A DNA stretch of 64,000 nucleotides from Candidatus Gaiellasilicea maunaloa. Its GTDB lineage: Bacteria > Actinomycetota > Thermoleophilia > Gaiellales > Gaiellaceae. Position 1 is the first letter of the stretch, and each line of letters opens with the position of its first letter. Positions 9,610 through 22,904 of this stretch are shown in pieces. The notes beneath the pieces are model-generated. The model did no database searches and was not told the origin of the DNA. It saw only the letters and a list, made by a program, of their open reading frames with translations. Position numbers and translations under genes: made by a program. The DNA lies in the NCBI GenBank assembly GCA_024330215.1, contig JANDLU010000001.1:86643-150642 (forward strand), in the 5' to 3' direction.

Positions 9610-9969
9610 CTAGAGCGCGTGCGCCCGCAGCGCCGCGAGCAGTCTGCGCAGACCGACGAGCTCCCGGTCGAGCTCGTCGAGTGCACCGGTCAACTCGGCG
9701 ATCCGGGTCTGATCGGGCTTCGGCGCGCGAACGACCGAGCGCAGCAGGCGCTCGACCTGCAACCGCTCGCCGCCGAGCCGCAGCGCGTGGGCGTACCCGT
9801 CGGTGAGCGTTTTCTCGGCGAGCGCACGCGAAACCCGCTCGCCGTCGGCGGGCCGGTCGAGCAGCGACCGAATCTCGGTCAGGACGGCGGGCAGATGCTG
9901 GCTCAGAGGAGCGCTCCACGCTCGATTATGGGATGCGTGTCGCGGACGGGCATGGGCCGTCGGGCCCAT
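9610..9969 (-). CDS. Small hypothetical helical protein
   Basis: Leu/Glu/Arg-rich ORF; start uncertain and overlaps the divergent gene. Confidence 0.4.
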   Translation of the reverse strand: MGPTAHARPRHASHNRAWSAPLSQHLPAVLTEIRSLLDRPADGERVSRALAEKTLTDGYAHALRLGGERLQVERLLRSVVRAPKPDQTRIAELTGALDELDRELVGLRRLLAALRAHAL

Positions 9970-11196
9970 CTTCCGACGGTGCGCGGCCCATCGCTCCTCC
10001 TCGTCCTGGTCGCAGCAGCGTTCACCTTCTCGCTCGCGTCTGCGCCGCCCGGACGAGCCGCCGATCCGACGCTGCCCTCCCGGCTCGCACGAGCGCTCGC
10101 GGTTCCCAATGTCGACCCGTCGCGAACCGCCGCGCTCGCCATCGACTTACGGAGCGGGACGGTCGTCTACTCCCGGAATCCGTTGCTCTCCCTCCAACCG
10201 GCGTCGAACGAGAAGCTGCCAATCGCCTACGCTGCTCTGACGCTCCTCGGTAGCAACCATCGCTTCCACACCGAGGTCGTCGGCACCGGCTCGCTCGTCG
10301 GCGATGTCTGGCACGGCAATCTCTTCCTGCGCGGCTTCGGCGATCCGACCCTCGAGCCCGCCGACCTCGACGCGCTCGCCGCCGACGTCGCCTCGTGGGG
10401 AATCGCCCGGGTCGACGGAGCCGTGATCGGCGACGAGTCGTGGTTCGATGCGCAACGCACGGCGCCGGGCTGGAAGCCGAGCTTCTACATCGGACAGTCT
10501 CCCCCGCTCTCGGCGCTCGTCGTCGACCGCGGCTGGTTCCGCGGCCGCACCGCCAGGGAGCCGGCACTCGCAGCCGCGTCGCTCTTCCGCCGGGCGCTGG
10601 CATCGAAGGGCGTCGCCGTCCGCCGGAGCGCCCGCGCCGGCACGCTGACGACGTCCGGGTTCCCGCTCGCGCAGGATCTCTCCGAGCCGCTGACCGAGAT
10701 CGTCCGTTTCATGGGCCGCGAGAGCGACAACTTCACGGCAGAGGTGCTGCTGAAGCAGCTCGGCGCGCTCTACGCCGACGACGGCTCGACAGCCGCGGGC
10801 GCCCGCGTCGTCGAAGACGCCCTCGCGGCCGCGAAGATCCCGCTCGGCGGCGTCCGGATCGCCGACGGCTCGGGACTTTCGCGGCTCGATCGCCTCACAG
10901 CGTCCGCCGTCGTCGCCCTCCTCCTCGCCGGGATCGCCGACCCCGCGATCCGCGATGCCTTCCTCGGCTCGCTCGCCGTCGCCGGTGTGGACGGAACGCT
11001 GAGGAGCCGGCTCGAGTCGCGACCCGCGCGGGGGCGTGTGATCGCCAAGACCGGGACGACGAGCGTCGCCTCCGCCCTCTCGGGCTTCGTCCGCGAGCGG
11101 TTCGTCTTCGCGATCCTCCAGAACGGCGCGCCCGTGTCGTCGTACTGGGCCCGTCGGGCGCAGGACCGGTTCGCGACGGTGCTCGCGGCGAGCTGA
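9928..11196 (+). CDS. dacB: D-alanyl-D-alanine carboxypeptidase / PBP4-like (S13)
   Basis: Signal peptide; SNEK (SxxK), SDN (SxN) and AKTGTT (KTG) motifs; start 9928 or 9952. Confidence 0.85.
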   Translation: MGCVSRTGMGRRAHLPTVRGPSLLLVLVAAAFTFSLASAPPGRAADPTLPSRLARALAVPNVDPSRTAALAIDLRSGTVVYSRNPLLSLQPASNEKLPIAYAALTLLGSNHRFHTEVVGTGSLVGDVWHGNLFLRGFGDPTLEPADLDALAADVASWGIARVDGAVIGDESWFDAQRTAPGWKPSFYIGQSPPLSALVVDRGWFRGRTAREPALAAASLFRRALASKGVAVRRSARAGTLTTSGFPLAQDLSEPLTEIVRFMGRESDNFTAEVLLKQLGALYADDGSTAAGARVVEDALAAAKIPLGGVRIADGSGLSRLDRLTASAVVALLLAGIADPAIRDAFLGSLAVAGVDGTLRSRLESRPARGRVIAKTGTTSVASALSGFVRERFVFAILQNGAPVSSYWARRAQDRFATVLAAS

Positions 11197-11249
11197 GGGA
11201 CAGTCCCTGGGACACGTCTCGGATGGACATGTCTGAGGGCCTGTCCCTC
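11195..11249. terminator. Bidirectional terminator-like nested inverted repeat between convergent dacB and ligA
   Basis: GAGGGACAG ... CTGTCCCTC enclosing GACACGTC ... GACATGTC. Confidence 0.6.
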
Positions 11250-11254
11250 CGCCC

Positions 11255-13922
<2,668 letters not shown>

Positions 13923-13931
13923 CTCGCGATG

Positions 13932-14651
13932 CTAGTCGTAGTCGACGCGCTCGAGATACAGGCCCCAGGCGGGCGCCGTCAGCCCGCCCTCGCTGCGCGG
14001 GCGTGTCTCGAGCAGCCGAACGAGATCGTCCGGCGGGCGCTCGAGCATCGTCCCCACGAGGGTCCGCACCATGTGCCGGAGGAAGCTGCCGGCGGTCACG
14101 ATGAAGTGGAGCTCGTCGTCTCGGCGCTCCCAGGCCGAGGCGGTGATCGTTCGCCGGAAGCTCGTGTGCTCGGTCTCGGCCGGGGTGAAAGCGGTGAAGT
14201 CGTGCTCGCCGAGCAAGAGCGCCGCCGAGCGCGCGAGCTCCTCCTCGTCGAGTGGTCGAGGCCACCAGAGAGCGCGTCGAGCCAGGAACGGCGAGCGCAG
14301 CCGGCGGCGGAGGATCCGATACCGGTAGCTGCGTCCCCGGGCCGAGTGCCGGGCGTCGAAGCCTGCCGTCGCCGCTTCCGCCCCCACGACCGCCACGTCG
14401 TCGGGCAGGATCGCGTTCAGCGCCCTCGCCACGCGGTCGACAGGCGGGCCACCCTCGACCTCGACGCTGATCACTTGACCGAGCGCGTGCACGCCGGTGT
14501 CCGTCCGACCGGCGACGGCGAGCTCCGACCAGGACTGGAACAGCTCGTCGCAGGCCTCTCGGACGACGCTCTCGACGGTTCGCGCCCCGGGCTGACGAGC
14601 CCAGCCGCGGAAGCCGGTGCCATCGTACTCGAGCGTCAACTTCAGCCTCAC
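13932..14651 (-). CDS. truA: tRNA pseudouridine(38-40) synthase
   Basis: [47 protein letters not shown] start. Confidence 0.93.
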   Translation of the reverse strand: MRLKLTLEYDGTGFRGWARQPGARTVESVVREACDELFQSWSELAVAGRTDTGVHALGQVISVEVEGGPPVDRVARALNAILPDDVAVVGAEAATAGFDARHSARGRSYRYRILRRRLRSPFLARRALWWPRPLDEEELARSAALLLGEHDFTAFTPAETEHTSFRRTITASAWERRDDELHFIVTAGSFLRHMVRTLVGTMLERPPDDLVRLLETRPRSEGGLTAPAWGLYLERVDYD

Positions 14652-14986
14652 GCGACCTCGACGACGAGCGTGAGCCGCTCCACGGCGACGACCGCCACGA
14701 CCGCGCCCTCGTCGGCGCCCCCCTCGCAGCGCGCCTGCCAGAGCTCGCCCTTGACCCGAATGCTCCCGACCGGCCGACACGGCGAGACAACGACCGCGCG
14801 CGCTCCGATCAGCGCCTCCACTCCCACCGCGGGGGTTCGCCGATGCGACCACTGCCACAGGAACCAGGCTTCGACGAGCTCGACGGCTCCGCCGACCGCG
14901 ACCGCGACGACGCCCCACGGGGACGGGAGGACGAAGACAGCGAGCCCGAGGGCGATGAGCAAGGCCACCCTAGACGACGAACGCAC
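14648..14986 (-). CDS. NfeD-like membrane protein
   Basis: TM helices plus [38 protein letters not shown]-like domain. Confidence 0.7.
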   Translation of the reverse strand: MRSSSRVALLIALGLAVFVLPSPWGVVAVAVGGAVELVEAWFLWQWSHRRTPAVGVEALIGARAVVVSPCRPVGSIRVKGELWQARCEGGADEGAVVAVVAVERLTLVVEVA

Positions 14987-15029
14987 ACAGAATCTGCGCG
15001 CCTTCGTGACGAGACAATGACTTTTCGGC

Positions 15030-15428
15030 CTAAGCCGGGCGCTGCGGGCGGGCGGCGAACGTCGTCGCGGGCTCGTAGTCGACGAGCTCCAGGTACACCA
15101 TCTCCGCTGCGTCGCCCTGACGAGCGCCGAGCTTGACGATCCGCGTGTAGCCGCCCGGCCGATCCGCAAAGCGCGGCGCAACCTCGCCGAAGAGATGGCT
15201 GACGGCGTCGGGCGATCGCAGCTCCGAGAGCGCCTTGCGCCGCGCGGAGAGGTCGCCGCGCTTGCCGAGCGTGATCATCTTCTCCGCGAACGGCTTGACG
15301 GCCTTGGCCTTCGCCTCGGTCGTCTGGATCCGCCCGTGCTCGAGCAGCGCACCCGCGAGGTTCGAGTACAGCGCCTTCCGGTGCGCCGAATCGCGCCCCA
15401 GCTTCTTGCCTGCGCGGGCGTGCCGCAC
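15030..15428 (-). CDS. rplQ: 50S ribosomal protein L17
   Basis: [42 protein letters not shown]. Confidence 0.97.
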   Translation of the reverse strand: MRHARAGKKLGRDSAHRKALYSNLAGALLEHGRIQTTEAKAKAVKPFAEKMITLGKRGDLSARRKALSELRSPDAVSHLFGEVAPRFADRPGGYTRIVKLGARQGDAAEMVYLELVDYEPATTFAARPQRPA

Positions 15429-16396
15429 TATTCGTCGCCTCGCAGGTTGAGTCCGTGCGACTGCAACGTCTCCTTGACCTCTTCGATCGACTTCTTGCCG
15501 AAGTTCGGGATCGCGGCCAGCTCGTTCTCCGACTTGGTCACGAGATCGCCGATCGTCTCGATCCCGACCCGCTTCAGGCAGTTGTACGAGCGGACGCCGA
15601 GCTCGAGCTCCTCGATCGGGAAGTTCTCCATCCCGTGTGCGGCCGGCGCCTCGATCCCCGTCTCTGCGGCCGCGGTCTCGCCGAAGCCCTCGATCCGGTC
15701 GAGGTCGGTGAAGATCGCGAGCTGCCGGATCAGGATCTCGGCCGCCTGACCGATCGCCTCGCGCGGCTCGAGCGAGCCGTCGGTCGTCACGTCGAGACGA
15801 AGCTTGTCGTAATCCGTCCGCTGCCCGACCCGAGCCGCCTCGACGTCGTACGAGACTCGGCGAACGGGCGAGAAAATCGAGTCGATCGGGATCACGCCGA
15901 TCGGCTGCTCGGGGCCGCGATTGAGCTCGGCCGGCACGTAGCCGCGACCGCGGCCGATCGTCAGCGTCATCTCGAGCTTGCCCTTGTCGGACAGATGCCC
16001 GATCACGAGCTCCGGATTGAGGATCTCGAGGTCGGCAGGCGCCTGGATGTCGGCAGCAGTGACCGGGCCGGAGCCCTTCTTCGCGATGTGCACCTCGACC
16101 TCGGGCGACTCGCCGTGGAGGAGGCAGATCAGGTTCTTCAGGTTGAGGATGACGTCGGTGACGTCCTCCTTGACCCCCGGCAGCGTCGTGAACTCGTGCG
16201 CAACGCCCTCGATCTTGACGGCGGTGACCGCGGCGCCTTCGAGCGACGAGAGCAGCACGCGGCGCAGCGAGTTGCCGAACGTGTAGCCGAAACCGCGATC
16301 GAGCGGCTCGATCACGAAGATCCCACGGTTCTCGTTGATCTCCTCGTGGACGATCTTCGGGACCTGGAAGTCCATCAAGCTCATGCGTGTAGCCAA
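15428..16396 (-). CDS. rpoA: RNA polymerase subunit alpha
   Basis: [37 protein letters not shown]-terminal HhH domain; AGGAGG 6 nt before the TTG at 16396. Confidence 0.97.
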   Translation of the reverse strand: MATRMSLMDFQVPKIVHEEINENRGIFVIEPLDRGFGYTFGNSLRRVLLSSLEGAAVTAVKIEGVAHEFTTLPGVKEDVTDVILNLKNLICLLHGESPEVEVHIAKKGSGPVTAADIQAPADLEILNPELVIGHLSDKGKLEMTLTIGRGRGYVPAELNRGPEQPIGVIPIDSIFSPVRRVSYDVEAARVGQRTDYDKLRLDVTTDGSLEPREAIGQAAEILIRQLAIFTDLDRIEGFGETAAAETGIEAPAAHGMENFPIEELELGVRSYNCLKRVGIETIGDLVTKSENELAAIPNFGKKSIEEVKETLQSHGLNLRGDE

Positions 16397-16407
16397 AACG
16401 ATCCTCC

Positions 16408-16432
16408 TATTTCTCGCCTGCGGCGAAAAATA
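16408..16432 (-). promoter_or_regulatory. Hairpin next to the rpoA Shine-Dalgarno
   Basis: On minus strand UAUUUUUCGCC GCA GGCGAGAAAUA, all paired with one U-G; overlaps the first base of AGGAGG. Confidence 0.5.
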
Positions 16433-16474
16433 CTAGTTTGAAATTGGACATTGAATTCGAAGTGTTCTTCCTAA

Positions 16475-16511
16475 ACTCCAAATAGATCGGCTTTCTCGAT
16501 CTATTTGGAGT
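16475..16511 (-). repeat. Stop-codon-spanning perfect hairpin at the rpsD 3' end
   Basis: ACTCCAAATAGATCG / CGATCTATTTGGAGT, 15-bp arms; rpsD TAG at 16501-16503 lies in an arm. Confidence 0.8.
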
Positions 16512-17121
16512 ACAGCTCGACGATGAGCGATTCCTGCACCGGCGTGTCGATCTCGGCGCGCTCGGGCCACTTCAGCACCTTGCCGGTGAGCCCCTCATGG
16601 TCGGCCTGGAGCCACGGCGCGACCGAGGCGGTCAGATCCGTGGCGTCGCGGATGGTCGGCTCGGCAGCGCTGCCGGACTTCATCGTGACGATGTCGTTCG
16701 GACGCACCCCGAAGCTCGGGATGTTGACCCGGCGGCCGTTGACCGTGAAGTGGCCGTGGCGGACGAGCTGACGGGCCTGAGCCCGCGAGCCTGCGAAGCC
16801 GAGTCGATAGACGACGTTGTCGAGCCGCGTCTCGAGCATCCGGAGCAGGTTCTCGCCCGGCGCGCCGGTGCCGCGGGTCGCCTTGTCGTAGTAGTTGCGG
16901 AACTGCTTCTCGAGCAGACCGTAGTAGCGGCGCGCCTTCTGCTTCTCGCGCAACTGGAGCAGGTACTCGCTCTGCTTGATTCGGCCGCGGCCATGCTCGC
17001 CCGGCGGATACGAGCGGCGCTCGATCGCGCACTTCTCGGTCAGACAGCGCTCGCCCTTGAGGAAGAGCTTCATCCCCTCGCGTCGGCAGATCCGGCACTT
17101 CGCTCCGAGATCCCTGGCCAT
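16501..17121 (-). CDS. rpsD: 30S ribosomal protein S4
   Basis: [26 protein letters not shown] and S4 RNA-binding domain. Confidence 0.97.
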   Translation of the reverse strand: MARDLGAKCRICRREGMKLFLKGERCLTEKCAIERRSYPPGEHGRGRIKQSEYLLQLREKQKARRYYGLLEKQFRNYYDKATRGTGAPGENLLRMLETRLDNVVYRLGFAGSRAQARQLVRHGHFTVNGRRVNIPSFGVRPNDIVTMKSGSAAEPTIRDATDLTASVAPWLQADHEGLTGKVLKWPERAEIDTPVQESLIVELYSK

Positions 17122-17180
17122 CAGCGGCTCTCCTGGTGACGGTTACCCGTCGCCCTAATAACTGTTGCCTGGAAAGCCAC
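17122..17180. repeat. Short, core-deleted copy of the operon-gap element (rpsK to rpsD)
   Basis: Minus strand TGGCTTTCCAGGCAACAGTTATTAGGGCG...ACCGTCACCAGGAGAGCCGCTGATG matches both ends of the long copies. Confidence 0.65.
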
Positions 17181-17587
17181 TAAACCCGCCTCCGCTTCCG
17201 GGGACGGACCCCGTTGTGGGCCTGCGGGCTGACGTCCTTGACCCCGAGGATCTCGAGGCCGGCCGCCTGCAGCGAGCGGATCGCGGTCTCCCGGCCGGAG
17301 CCGGGTCCCTTGACGAAGACCTCGACCTTCTGGAGTCCGTGCTCCATCCCCTTGCGGGCACACGAGTCGGCGGTGACCTGGGCTGCGAACGGGGTCGACT
17401 TGCGCGAGCCCTTGAACCCGGCCGAGCCTGCGGACTCCCAGGCGATCACGTTGCCGTCCTTGTCGGTGAGAGCGACGATCGTGTTGTTGAAGGACGTCTT
17501 GATGTGCGCCTGGCCGATCGCGATGTTCTTGCGGACGCGCCGACGGGCCCGGCCACGAGTGGCCGCGGCTTTGCGAGGAGGAGCCAT
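17180..17587 (-). CDS. rpsK: 30S ribosomal protein S11
   Basis: [46 protein letters not shown]. Confidence 0.97.
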   Translation of the reverse strand: MAPPRKAAATRGRARRRVRKNIAIGQAHIKTSFNNTIVALTDKDGNVIAWESAGSAGFKGSRKSTPFAAQVTADSCARKGMEHGLQKVEVFVKGPGSGRETAIRSLQAAGLEILGVKDVSPQAHNGVRPRKRRRV

Positions 17588-17961
17588 TACTTGGCCTTCT
17601 TCCCGCGGCCGACGGTCTTCTTCGGCCCCTTACGCGTCCGCGCGTTCGTCTTCGTCCGCTGGCCGTTCACCGGCAGGCCGCGTCGATGGCGGACGCCGCG
17701 ATAGCAACCGATCTCGGAGAGGCGCTTGATCGACTGCGAGCGCTCGCGACGGAGGTCGCCCTCCACCTGTAGGTCGCCGTCGATATAGGCGCGAAGCTTG
17801 TTGATCTCGTCGTCCGTGAGATCCTTGACTTTCTCGTTCCGGTCGAGCTCGAGCGCTGCGCAGATCTTCTGTGCCGAGGCCTGCCCGATCCCGTAGATGT
17901 ACGTCAGCCCGATCTCCAGACGCTTCTGGTTCGGGAGGTTGACGCCTGCGATTCGTGCCAA
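17587..17961 (-). CDS. rpsM: 30S ribosomal protein S13
   Basis: [26 protein letters not shown]...[26 protein letters not shown]. Confidence 0.97.
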   Translation of the reverse strand: MARIAGVNLPNQKRLEIGLTYIYGIGQASAQKICAALELDRNEKVKDLTDDEINKLRAYIDGDLQVEGDLRRERSQSIKRLSEIGCYRGVRHRRGLPVNGQRTKTNARTRKGPKKTVGRGKKAK

Positions 17962-17966
17962 AGTGA

Positions 17967-18080
17967 CTACCCCTGCCTTTGCTTGTGCCGTGGGTTCGAG
18001 CAGATGACCATGGTGCGCCCGTGCCGCTTGATCACGCGGCAGCGCTCACACCTCGGCTTGACGGACGGGCGAACCTTCAT
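17967..18080 (-). CDS. rpmJ: 50S ribosomal protein L36 (37 aa)
   Basis: Hand translation [37 protein letters not shown]; below the ORF-track cutoff. Confidence 0.95.
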   Translation of the reverse strand: MKVRPSVKPRCERCRVIKRHGRTMVICSNPRHKQRQG

Positions 18081-18092
18081 CAGAAAACTTCC

Positions 18093-18314
18093 TTACCGGT
18101 TGCGGAAGGTGATCCTGCCGCGGTTCAAGTCATAGGGAGAGAGCTCGACCTTGACGCGGTCGCCGGGAGCGATGCGGATGTAGTGCTTCCGCATCTTCCC
18201 CGAGATCGTTGCGAGAACGGCGTGCCCGCCGTCGATCTGCACCCGAAACATCGTGCTCGGGAGCGCCTCGACGACCTCGCCTTCGACCTCGATCTTCTCT
18301 TCCTTGACTGCCAT
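18093..18314 (-). CDS. infA: Translation initiation factor IF-1
   Basis: [62 protein letters not shown]. Confidence 0.96.
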   Translation of the reverse strand: MAVKEEKIEVEGEVVEALPSTMFRVQIDGGHAVLATISGKMRKHYIRIAPGDRVKVELSPYDLNRGRITFRNR

Positions 18315-18368
18315 AGACTCCGTGATAGCTGTGCGCACGACGAAACGCGGCCCAGCCGCGCGAGCCAT

Positions 18369-19142
18369 CTACTTTAGCAAAGACGGCTCCCGATCGCGCG
18401 CCCCCGTGAGGATGCGCGGGCCTGCTGCCGTGATCGCGACGGTGTGCTCGAAATGACAGGCGAGCGAGCCGTCCTCGGTCGAGATCGACCACTCGTCGTC
18501 CTGCACGTAGACGTCGGGCGTGCCGGCGGTGATCATCGGCTCGATCGCGATCGTCATCCCCTCCGAGAGCTGCGGCCCGCGGCCCTGGTCGCCGAAGTTC
18601 GGGATGTGCGGATCCTCGTGGTAGGAGCGGCCGACCCCGTGACCGACGAGGCTGCGGACGACCGAGAAGCCGTTCGACTCGACGAGCCGCTGCACGGCCG
18701 ACGAGATGTCCCCGACGCGATTGCCGGGGCGCGCCTGCGCGATCCCCGCTGCGAGCGCCTCGCGACCGACGTTCAGCAGTCGCTGCGACTCGGCAGCGAT
18801 CTCCCCGATCCCGAAGGTGAACGCGCTGTCGGCGATGTAGCCGTCCAGCGTCACGCCGACGTCGATGGTGACGAGATCCCCCTCCCGGACGACGTAGCCG
18901 CCCGGGATCCCGTGCACGACCATGTCGTTCGGGGAGATGCAGATCGCTCTCGGATAGCCGCGGTAGCCCTTCGAGGTCGGAACGCCGCCGTGCGCGGCGA
19001 TGAACTCGTCCGCGATCCGATCGAGCTCGCCCGTCGTGATCCCGGGCTCGAGGTGCTCGCCGACGTGGGCGATCGTGTCCGCGACGACGCTGCCGGCCGC
19101 GGCCATCTTCTCGATCTCCTGGGCTGACTTCCGGACGATCAT
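18369..19142 (-). CDS. map: Type I methionine aminopeptidase
   Basis: GYRGYPRAICISPNDMVVHGIPG, VTIDVGVTLDGYIAD, GHGVGRSYHEDP. Confidence 0.96.
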   Translation of the reverse strand: MIVRKSAQEIEKMAAAGSVVADTIAHVGEHLEPGITTGELDRIADEFIAAHGGVPTSKGYRGYPRAICISPNDMVVHGIPGGYVVREGDLVTIDVGVTLDGYIADSAFTFGIGEIAAESQRLLNVGREALAAGIAQARPGNRVGDISSAVQRLVESNGFSVVRSLVGHGVGRSYHEDPHIPNFGDQGRGPQLSEGMTIAIEPMITAGTPDVYVQDDEWSISTEDGSLACHFEHTVAITAAGPRILTGARDREPSLLK

Positions 19143-19711
19143 CTGACTGCCACCTGCTCGAGGGCTTGCTGGATCTGGGCGTGCACCTCGCCGACATCAC
19201 GCTCGGCGTGGAGGGGTACGAGCCTCCCCGTCGCCCTGTAATGGTGGACGACCGGCTCGGTCTGCTCATGGTAGATGGCGAGGCGCCGGCCGATCGTCTC
19301 GGGTGTGTCGTCCGCGCGTCCCTCCTCGTGCGCACGTCCGAGCGCGCGCTCGCGCGCGATCTCGTCGGGGAGATCGAAGAAGAGGATCGCGTCGAGCCGG
19401 CGCCCAATCACGGCGAGCATGGTGTCGAGCGCCTCCGCCTGGGCGAGGTTGCGTGGGAAGCCGTCGAGGATGAAGCCCTCGAGAGCGTCGTCCTCGGAGA
19501 GGCGCTCCTCGATCATCCGGATCGTCAGCTCGTCCGGGACGAGATGACCGAGCTCCATGATCGAGGCGACCTCGCGGCCGAGTTCGGTCGCTCGATCGAG
19601 CGCACGGAACATGTCGCCCGTCGAGACGTGGGGGACGCCGTGGTCGGCGGCGATGCGCTTCGCCTGGGTGCCCTTGCCGGACCCCTGCGGCCCGAGCAGC
19701 AAGAGATTCAC
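19139..19711 (-). CDS. adk: Adenylate kinase
   Basis: VNLLLLGPQGSGKGTQAKRIAADHGVPHVSTGDMFR; GTG start at 19711. Confidence 0.96.
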   Translation of the reverse strand: MNLLLLGPQGSGKGTQAKRIAADHGVPHVSTGDMFRALDRATELGREVASIMELGHLVPDELTIRMIEERLSEDDALEGFILDGFPRNLAQAEALDTMLAVIGRRLDAILFFDLPDEIARERALGRAHEEGRADDTPETIGRRLAIYHEQTEPVVHHYRATGRLVPLHAERDVGEVHAQIQQALEQVAVR

Positions 19712-19712
19712 T

Positions 19713-19878
19713 GGTGGCCCGCCTGGTGACGATGCCGCGCCGATGGGGTTCGCAAAGCGAGCGGCGCTAGGACGCAGGGAGTATCCATACCTGCATGGTA
19801 TGGACACGACTGAGGACGACACGACGTGAAGTCCTTGCGGGCGTCAGCGGCCCGGAGGCCGTTGCCAGGCGGGCCACC
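19713..19878. repeat. Structured operon-gap element, copy A (secY to adk)
   Basis: GGTGGCCCGCCTGG ... CCAGGCGGGCCACC 14-bp closing stem; core AGGACGCAGGGAG-hairpin-CGACTGAGGACG. Confidence 0.8.
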
Positions 19879-21131
19879 TACTTGAGGAAGCCTTCGTAGG
19901 AGCGCGCCATCATCTGCGACTCCATCTGGCGCATCGTGTCGAGCGCGACGCCGACCGCGATCAGCACCGAGGTGCCGCCGAGCGCCCCGGCGGTCGCCTG
20001 TGAAAAGCCGCCGTAGCGGATGAAGAGCGTCGGCAGCGTCGCCACGAGGGCGAGGTAGATCGCGCCGGGCAGCGTCAGCCGGGTGAGGACGCGGTCGAGG
20101 TACTGAGCCGTCGGCGGGCCGGGACGCAGACCCGGGATGTAGCCCCCGTAGCGGCGCAGGTTGTCGGCCTGGTCGACCGGGTTGAACTGCACTGCCGTGT
20201 AGAAGTAGGTGAAGACGACGATCAGGAAGCCCTGGAGGAGCATGTAGCCGACGTTCGTCGGCAGGAAGTGCTCGTTGACGAAGCCCTGCGTCTGCGGGAA
20301 GTACTGCCCGATCGTCGGCGGAAACGCCATCACCGCAGCGGCGAAGATGACCGGGATCACGCCGGCCATGTTCACCCGCAGCGGCATGTAGGTCGAGCCG
20401 CCCGCGGTCATCCGGCGGCCGACCATCCGCTTCGCGTACTGGATCGGGATCCGACGCTGGCCTTCCTGGATGAAGACGATCGCGGCCACGATCGCAAGCG
20501 CGATCAGCGGGAAGAAGAGCTTCTCCATCGGGCCGCCGTTCCACCAGGCCGCGACGCCGATCGGCGCGCCGGTCAGGATCGAGGCGAAGATCAGGAGCGA
20601 GATCCCGTTGCCGATTCCGCGCTTCGTGATCAGCTCGCCCATCCACATCAGCAGGGTGCAGCCGACGGTGAGCGTGATGATGATCAGCGTCATCCGGCCG
20701 AGGTTCGCGTCGAGCACGCCCTGGCGCCGGAAGAGGAAGGCGTAGCCGGTCGACTGCGCCGCGGCGAGGACGATCGTCAGGTAGCGCGTGTACTGGTTGA
20801 TCTTGGCGTAGCCCGCCTCGCCCTCCTTCTGCAGCTCGGCGAGCCGTGGGATCACGACCGTCATCAGCTGGAGGATGATCGAGGCGGTGACGTACGGCAT
20901 GATCCCGAGCGCAAAGATCGAGAATTGGGAGAGCGCGCCGCCCGAGAAGAGGTTCAGCAGGCCGAGGATCGTGCCGCCGCGACTGTCGAAGTAGCTGTCG
21001 ATCGCGTCCGAGTTGACTCCGGGGGCCGGCATCCAGGAGCCGAGCCGGTAGAGCGCGAGGATCATCGCCGTGAAGAGGACGCGGCGCCGGAGCTCCGGGA
21101 CCCGCCACGCGTTGCCGAGCCACGAGAACAC
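19878..21131 (-). CDS. secY: Preprotein translocase subunit SecY
   Basis: Ten-TM protein starting MFSWLGNAWRVPELRRRVLFTAMILALYRLGSWMPAPG. Confidence 0.97.
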   Translation of the reverse strand: MFSWLGNAWRVPELRRRVLFTAMILALYRLGSWMPAPGVNSDAIDSYFDSRGGTILGLLNLFSGGALSQFSIFALGIMPYVTASIILQLMTVVIPRLAELQKEGEAGYAKINQYTRYLTIVLAAAQSTGYAFLFRRQGVLDANLGRMTLIIITLTVGCTLLMWMGELITKRGIGNGISLLIFASILTGAPIGVAAWWNGGPMEKLFFPLIALAIVAAIVFIQEGQRRIPIQYAKRMVGRRMTAGGSTYMPLRVNMAGVIPVIFAAAVMAFPPTIGQYFPQTQGFVNEHFLPTNVGYMLLQGFLIVVFTYFYTAVQFNPVDQADNLRRYGGYIPGLRPGPPTAQYLDRVLTRLTLPGAIYLALVATLPTLFIRYGGFSQATAGALGGTSVLIAVGVALDTMRQMESQMMARSYEGFLK

Positions 21132-21155
21132 GCCTTCTACGCTCCGCTTGGAAGG

Positions 21156-21770
21156 TTAGACATCGGAGTCACCGGCAGTCTCGTCGGTGCCGCCGGAGAC
21201 ATTCGGGGCAGTTGCATCCGCAGCGGTTGCCTTTCTAGCCGTTCGCGCCGTGGCGCGAACGGCAGGCTCGCCGCGGAGCCACATCACCGTTCCCCCGGCC
21301 GACTTGATCTTCTTCTGGGCGCTCCCCGAGAACGAGTGCGCCGAGACCGCGAGCTTCTTCCTCAGCTCGCCGGAGCCGAGGATCTTGACGTCCTTGCGGA
21401 TGGAGCCGATCAGCCCGGCGGCCTTCATCGTCTCCGGGGTCACCTCGGCGCCGGGCTTGAAGGCCCTGTGCAAATCGCGGATGTTCACAGGCTGCGAGTA
21501 CGTGCGGAAGGGGCCGATCGGCATCGCGTCGGCGGACGTGTTGCCGCGCTGCTTCGGCAAGCGCATGTCGAGGGGCGTCTGGCCGCCTTCGAAGCCCGCC
21601 TTCAGCTTGTGCGACCCCGCGCGTGACTTCTGACCCTTGATTCCACGGCCGGAATAGCGGCCCTTGCCCGAGCCCAGGCCACGGCCGACCCGCTTGCGGT
21701 CCGTGCGCGGCTGCGCCGGCCGCAAGGTATGCAGGTTCAGCTCCGTGGTGGGGGGGGCGTCCTGGGCCAT
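21156..21770 (-). CDS. rplO: 50S ribosomal protein L15 with about 40-aa C-terminal extension
   Basis: LNLHTLRPAQPRTDRKRVGRGLGSGKGRYSGRGIKGQKSRAG; Ala/Thr-rich tail after SAGGTVMWL. Confidence 0.95.
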   Translation of the reverse strand: MAQDAPPTTELNLHTLRPAQPRTDRKRVGRGLGSGKGRYSGRGIKGQKSRAGSHKLKAGFEGGQTPLDMRLPKQRGNTSADAMPIGPFRTYSQPVNIRDLHRAFKPGAEVTPETMKAAGLIGSIRKDVKILGSGELRKKLAVSAHSFSGSAQKKIKSAGGTVMWLRGEPAVRATARTARKATAADATAPNVSGGTDETAGDSDV

Positions 21771-21772
21771 CG

Positions 21773-21952
21773 CTAGGCGTCCTCCACCTTGACGAGGTGG
21801 GCGACCTTCCGCAGCATACCGGCGGCCTCCGGGGTGTCCTTGACCTCGTTCGTCTTGCCGATCCGGCCAAGCCCGAGCGCGCGCAGCGTGCCGCGATGAC
21901 GCTCGCTCTGACCGATCTGACTCCTGATCTGGGTGACCTTGAGAGTCGCCAT
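21773..21952 (-). CDS. rpmD: 50S ribosomal protein L30
   Basis: ATLKVTQIRSQIGQSERHRGTLRALGLGRIGKTNEVKDTPEAAGMLRKVAHLVKVED. Confidence 0.94.
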   Translation of the reverse strand: MATLKVTQIRSQIGQSERHRGTLRALGLGRIGKTNEVKDTPEAAGMLRKVAHLVKVEDA

Positions 21953-21954
21953 CG

Positions 21955-22551
21955 TCACCTTCTCGGTGCTCGCCGCGGCTCGGCCGGCTTCCCGGCACGC
22001 TCGGCCCGCAACTCCGCGATCCTCGCAGCGGACTGGGGCAGGATCTCGGTGATCGTCTTGCCGCGCATCCGGGCGACGTCCTCCGGCCGGCGCAGGCTCT
22101 TCAGTCCCGCGACGGTCGCCTTCGCCATGTTGATCGGATTCGTCGTCCCGAGACTCTTCGCGAGTACGTCCCGGATCCCGGCCAGCTCGAGCACGGCCCG
22201 AACGCCGCCGCCGGCGATCACACCGGTTCCCTCCGAGGCCGGGCGGATCACGACCCGCGCAGCGCCGAAGACGCCCAGGATCTCGTGCGTCACGGTCGTG
22301 CCGTGCTTCGGCACCGTGAACAGGTTCTTCTTCGCGTCGTCGACGGCCTTCGAGATCGCGAGCGGAACCTCGCGAGCTTTGCCGTAGCCGACGCCGACTC
22401 GGTCGATCTCGTCGCCGATCACGACGAGCGCCGTGAACGAGAAGCGCCGGCCGCCCTTGACGACCTTGGCGACGCGGTTGATCTCGATCACGCGCTCCTT
22501 CAGCTCGCGCACTTCCTCACGGGCGATCACTTCACGCTCGACTGTGCTCAA
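21955..22551 (-). CDS. rpsE: 30S ribosomal protein S5
   Basis: [29 protein letters not shown]. Confidence 0.97.
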   Translation of the reverse strand: MSTVEREVIAREEVRELKERVIEINRVAKVVKGGRRFSFTALVVIGDEIDRVGVGYGKAREVPLAISKAVDDAKKNLFTVPKHGTTVTHEILGVFGAARVVIRPASEGTGVIAGGGVRAVLELAGIRDVLAKSLGTTNPINMAKATVAGLKSLRRPEDVARMRGKTITEILPQSAARIAELRAERAGKPAEPRRAPRR

Positions 22552-22904
22552 AACTTGAGTCCTCCCTCACGCGCGCCGTCGGCGAGCGCCTTCACGCGTC
22601 CGTGGTACAGGTAACCGCCGCGATCGAACACGACGGACTCGATGCCGACCTTCCTCGCGACCTCGGCGAGCGCCTTGCCCACCTCGGCCGCCTGCTCGGT
22701 CTTCGTTCCCTCGAAAGACTCGTCGAGGCCGAGCCAGCTCGCGCCGGCGATCGTGCGGCCGCTCCGGTCGTCGACGAGCTGGGCGAAGATGCCCTTGTTC
22801 GAGCGGAAGACCGCGAGACGCGGCCGCTCGGCGGTGCCGGCGACCTTGCCGCGAATCCGGCGGTGGCGACGCTCGCGCGCTTGCCTCGTCGTGAGGGTGC
22901 TCAT
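22548..22904 (-). CDS. rplR: 50S ribosomal protein L18
   Basis: [35 protein letters not shown]. Confidence 0.97.
   Translation of the reverse strand: MSTLTTRQARERRHRRIRGKVAGTAERPRLAVFRSNKGIFAQLVDDRSGRTIAGASWLGLDESFEGTKTEQAAEVGKALAEVARKVGIESVVFDRGGYLYHGRVKALADGAREGGLKF

Noticed and set aside
16408-16511. Considered the rpsD-rpoA hairpins as ordinary rho-independent terminators
   Set aside because: No U-tract follows, and continuous alpha-operon transcription into rpoA is expected; better described as intercistronic structures.
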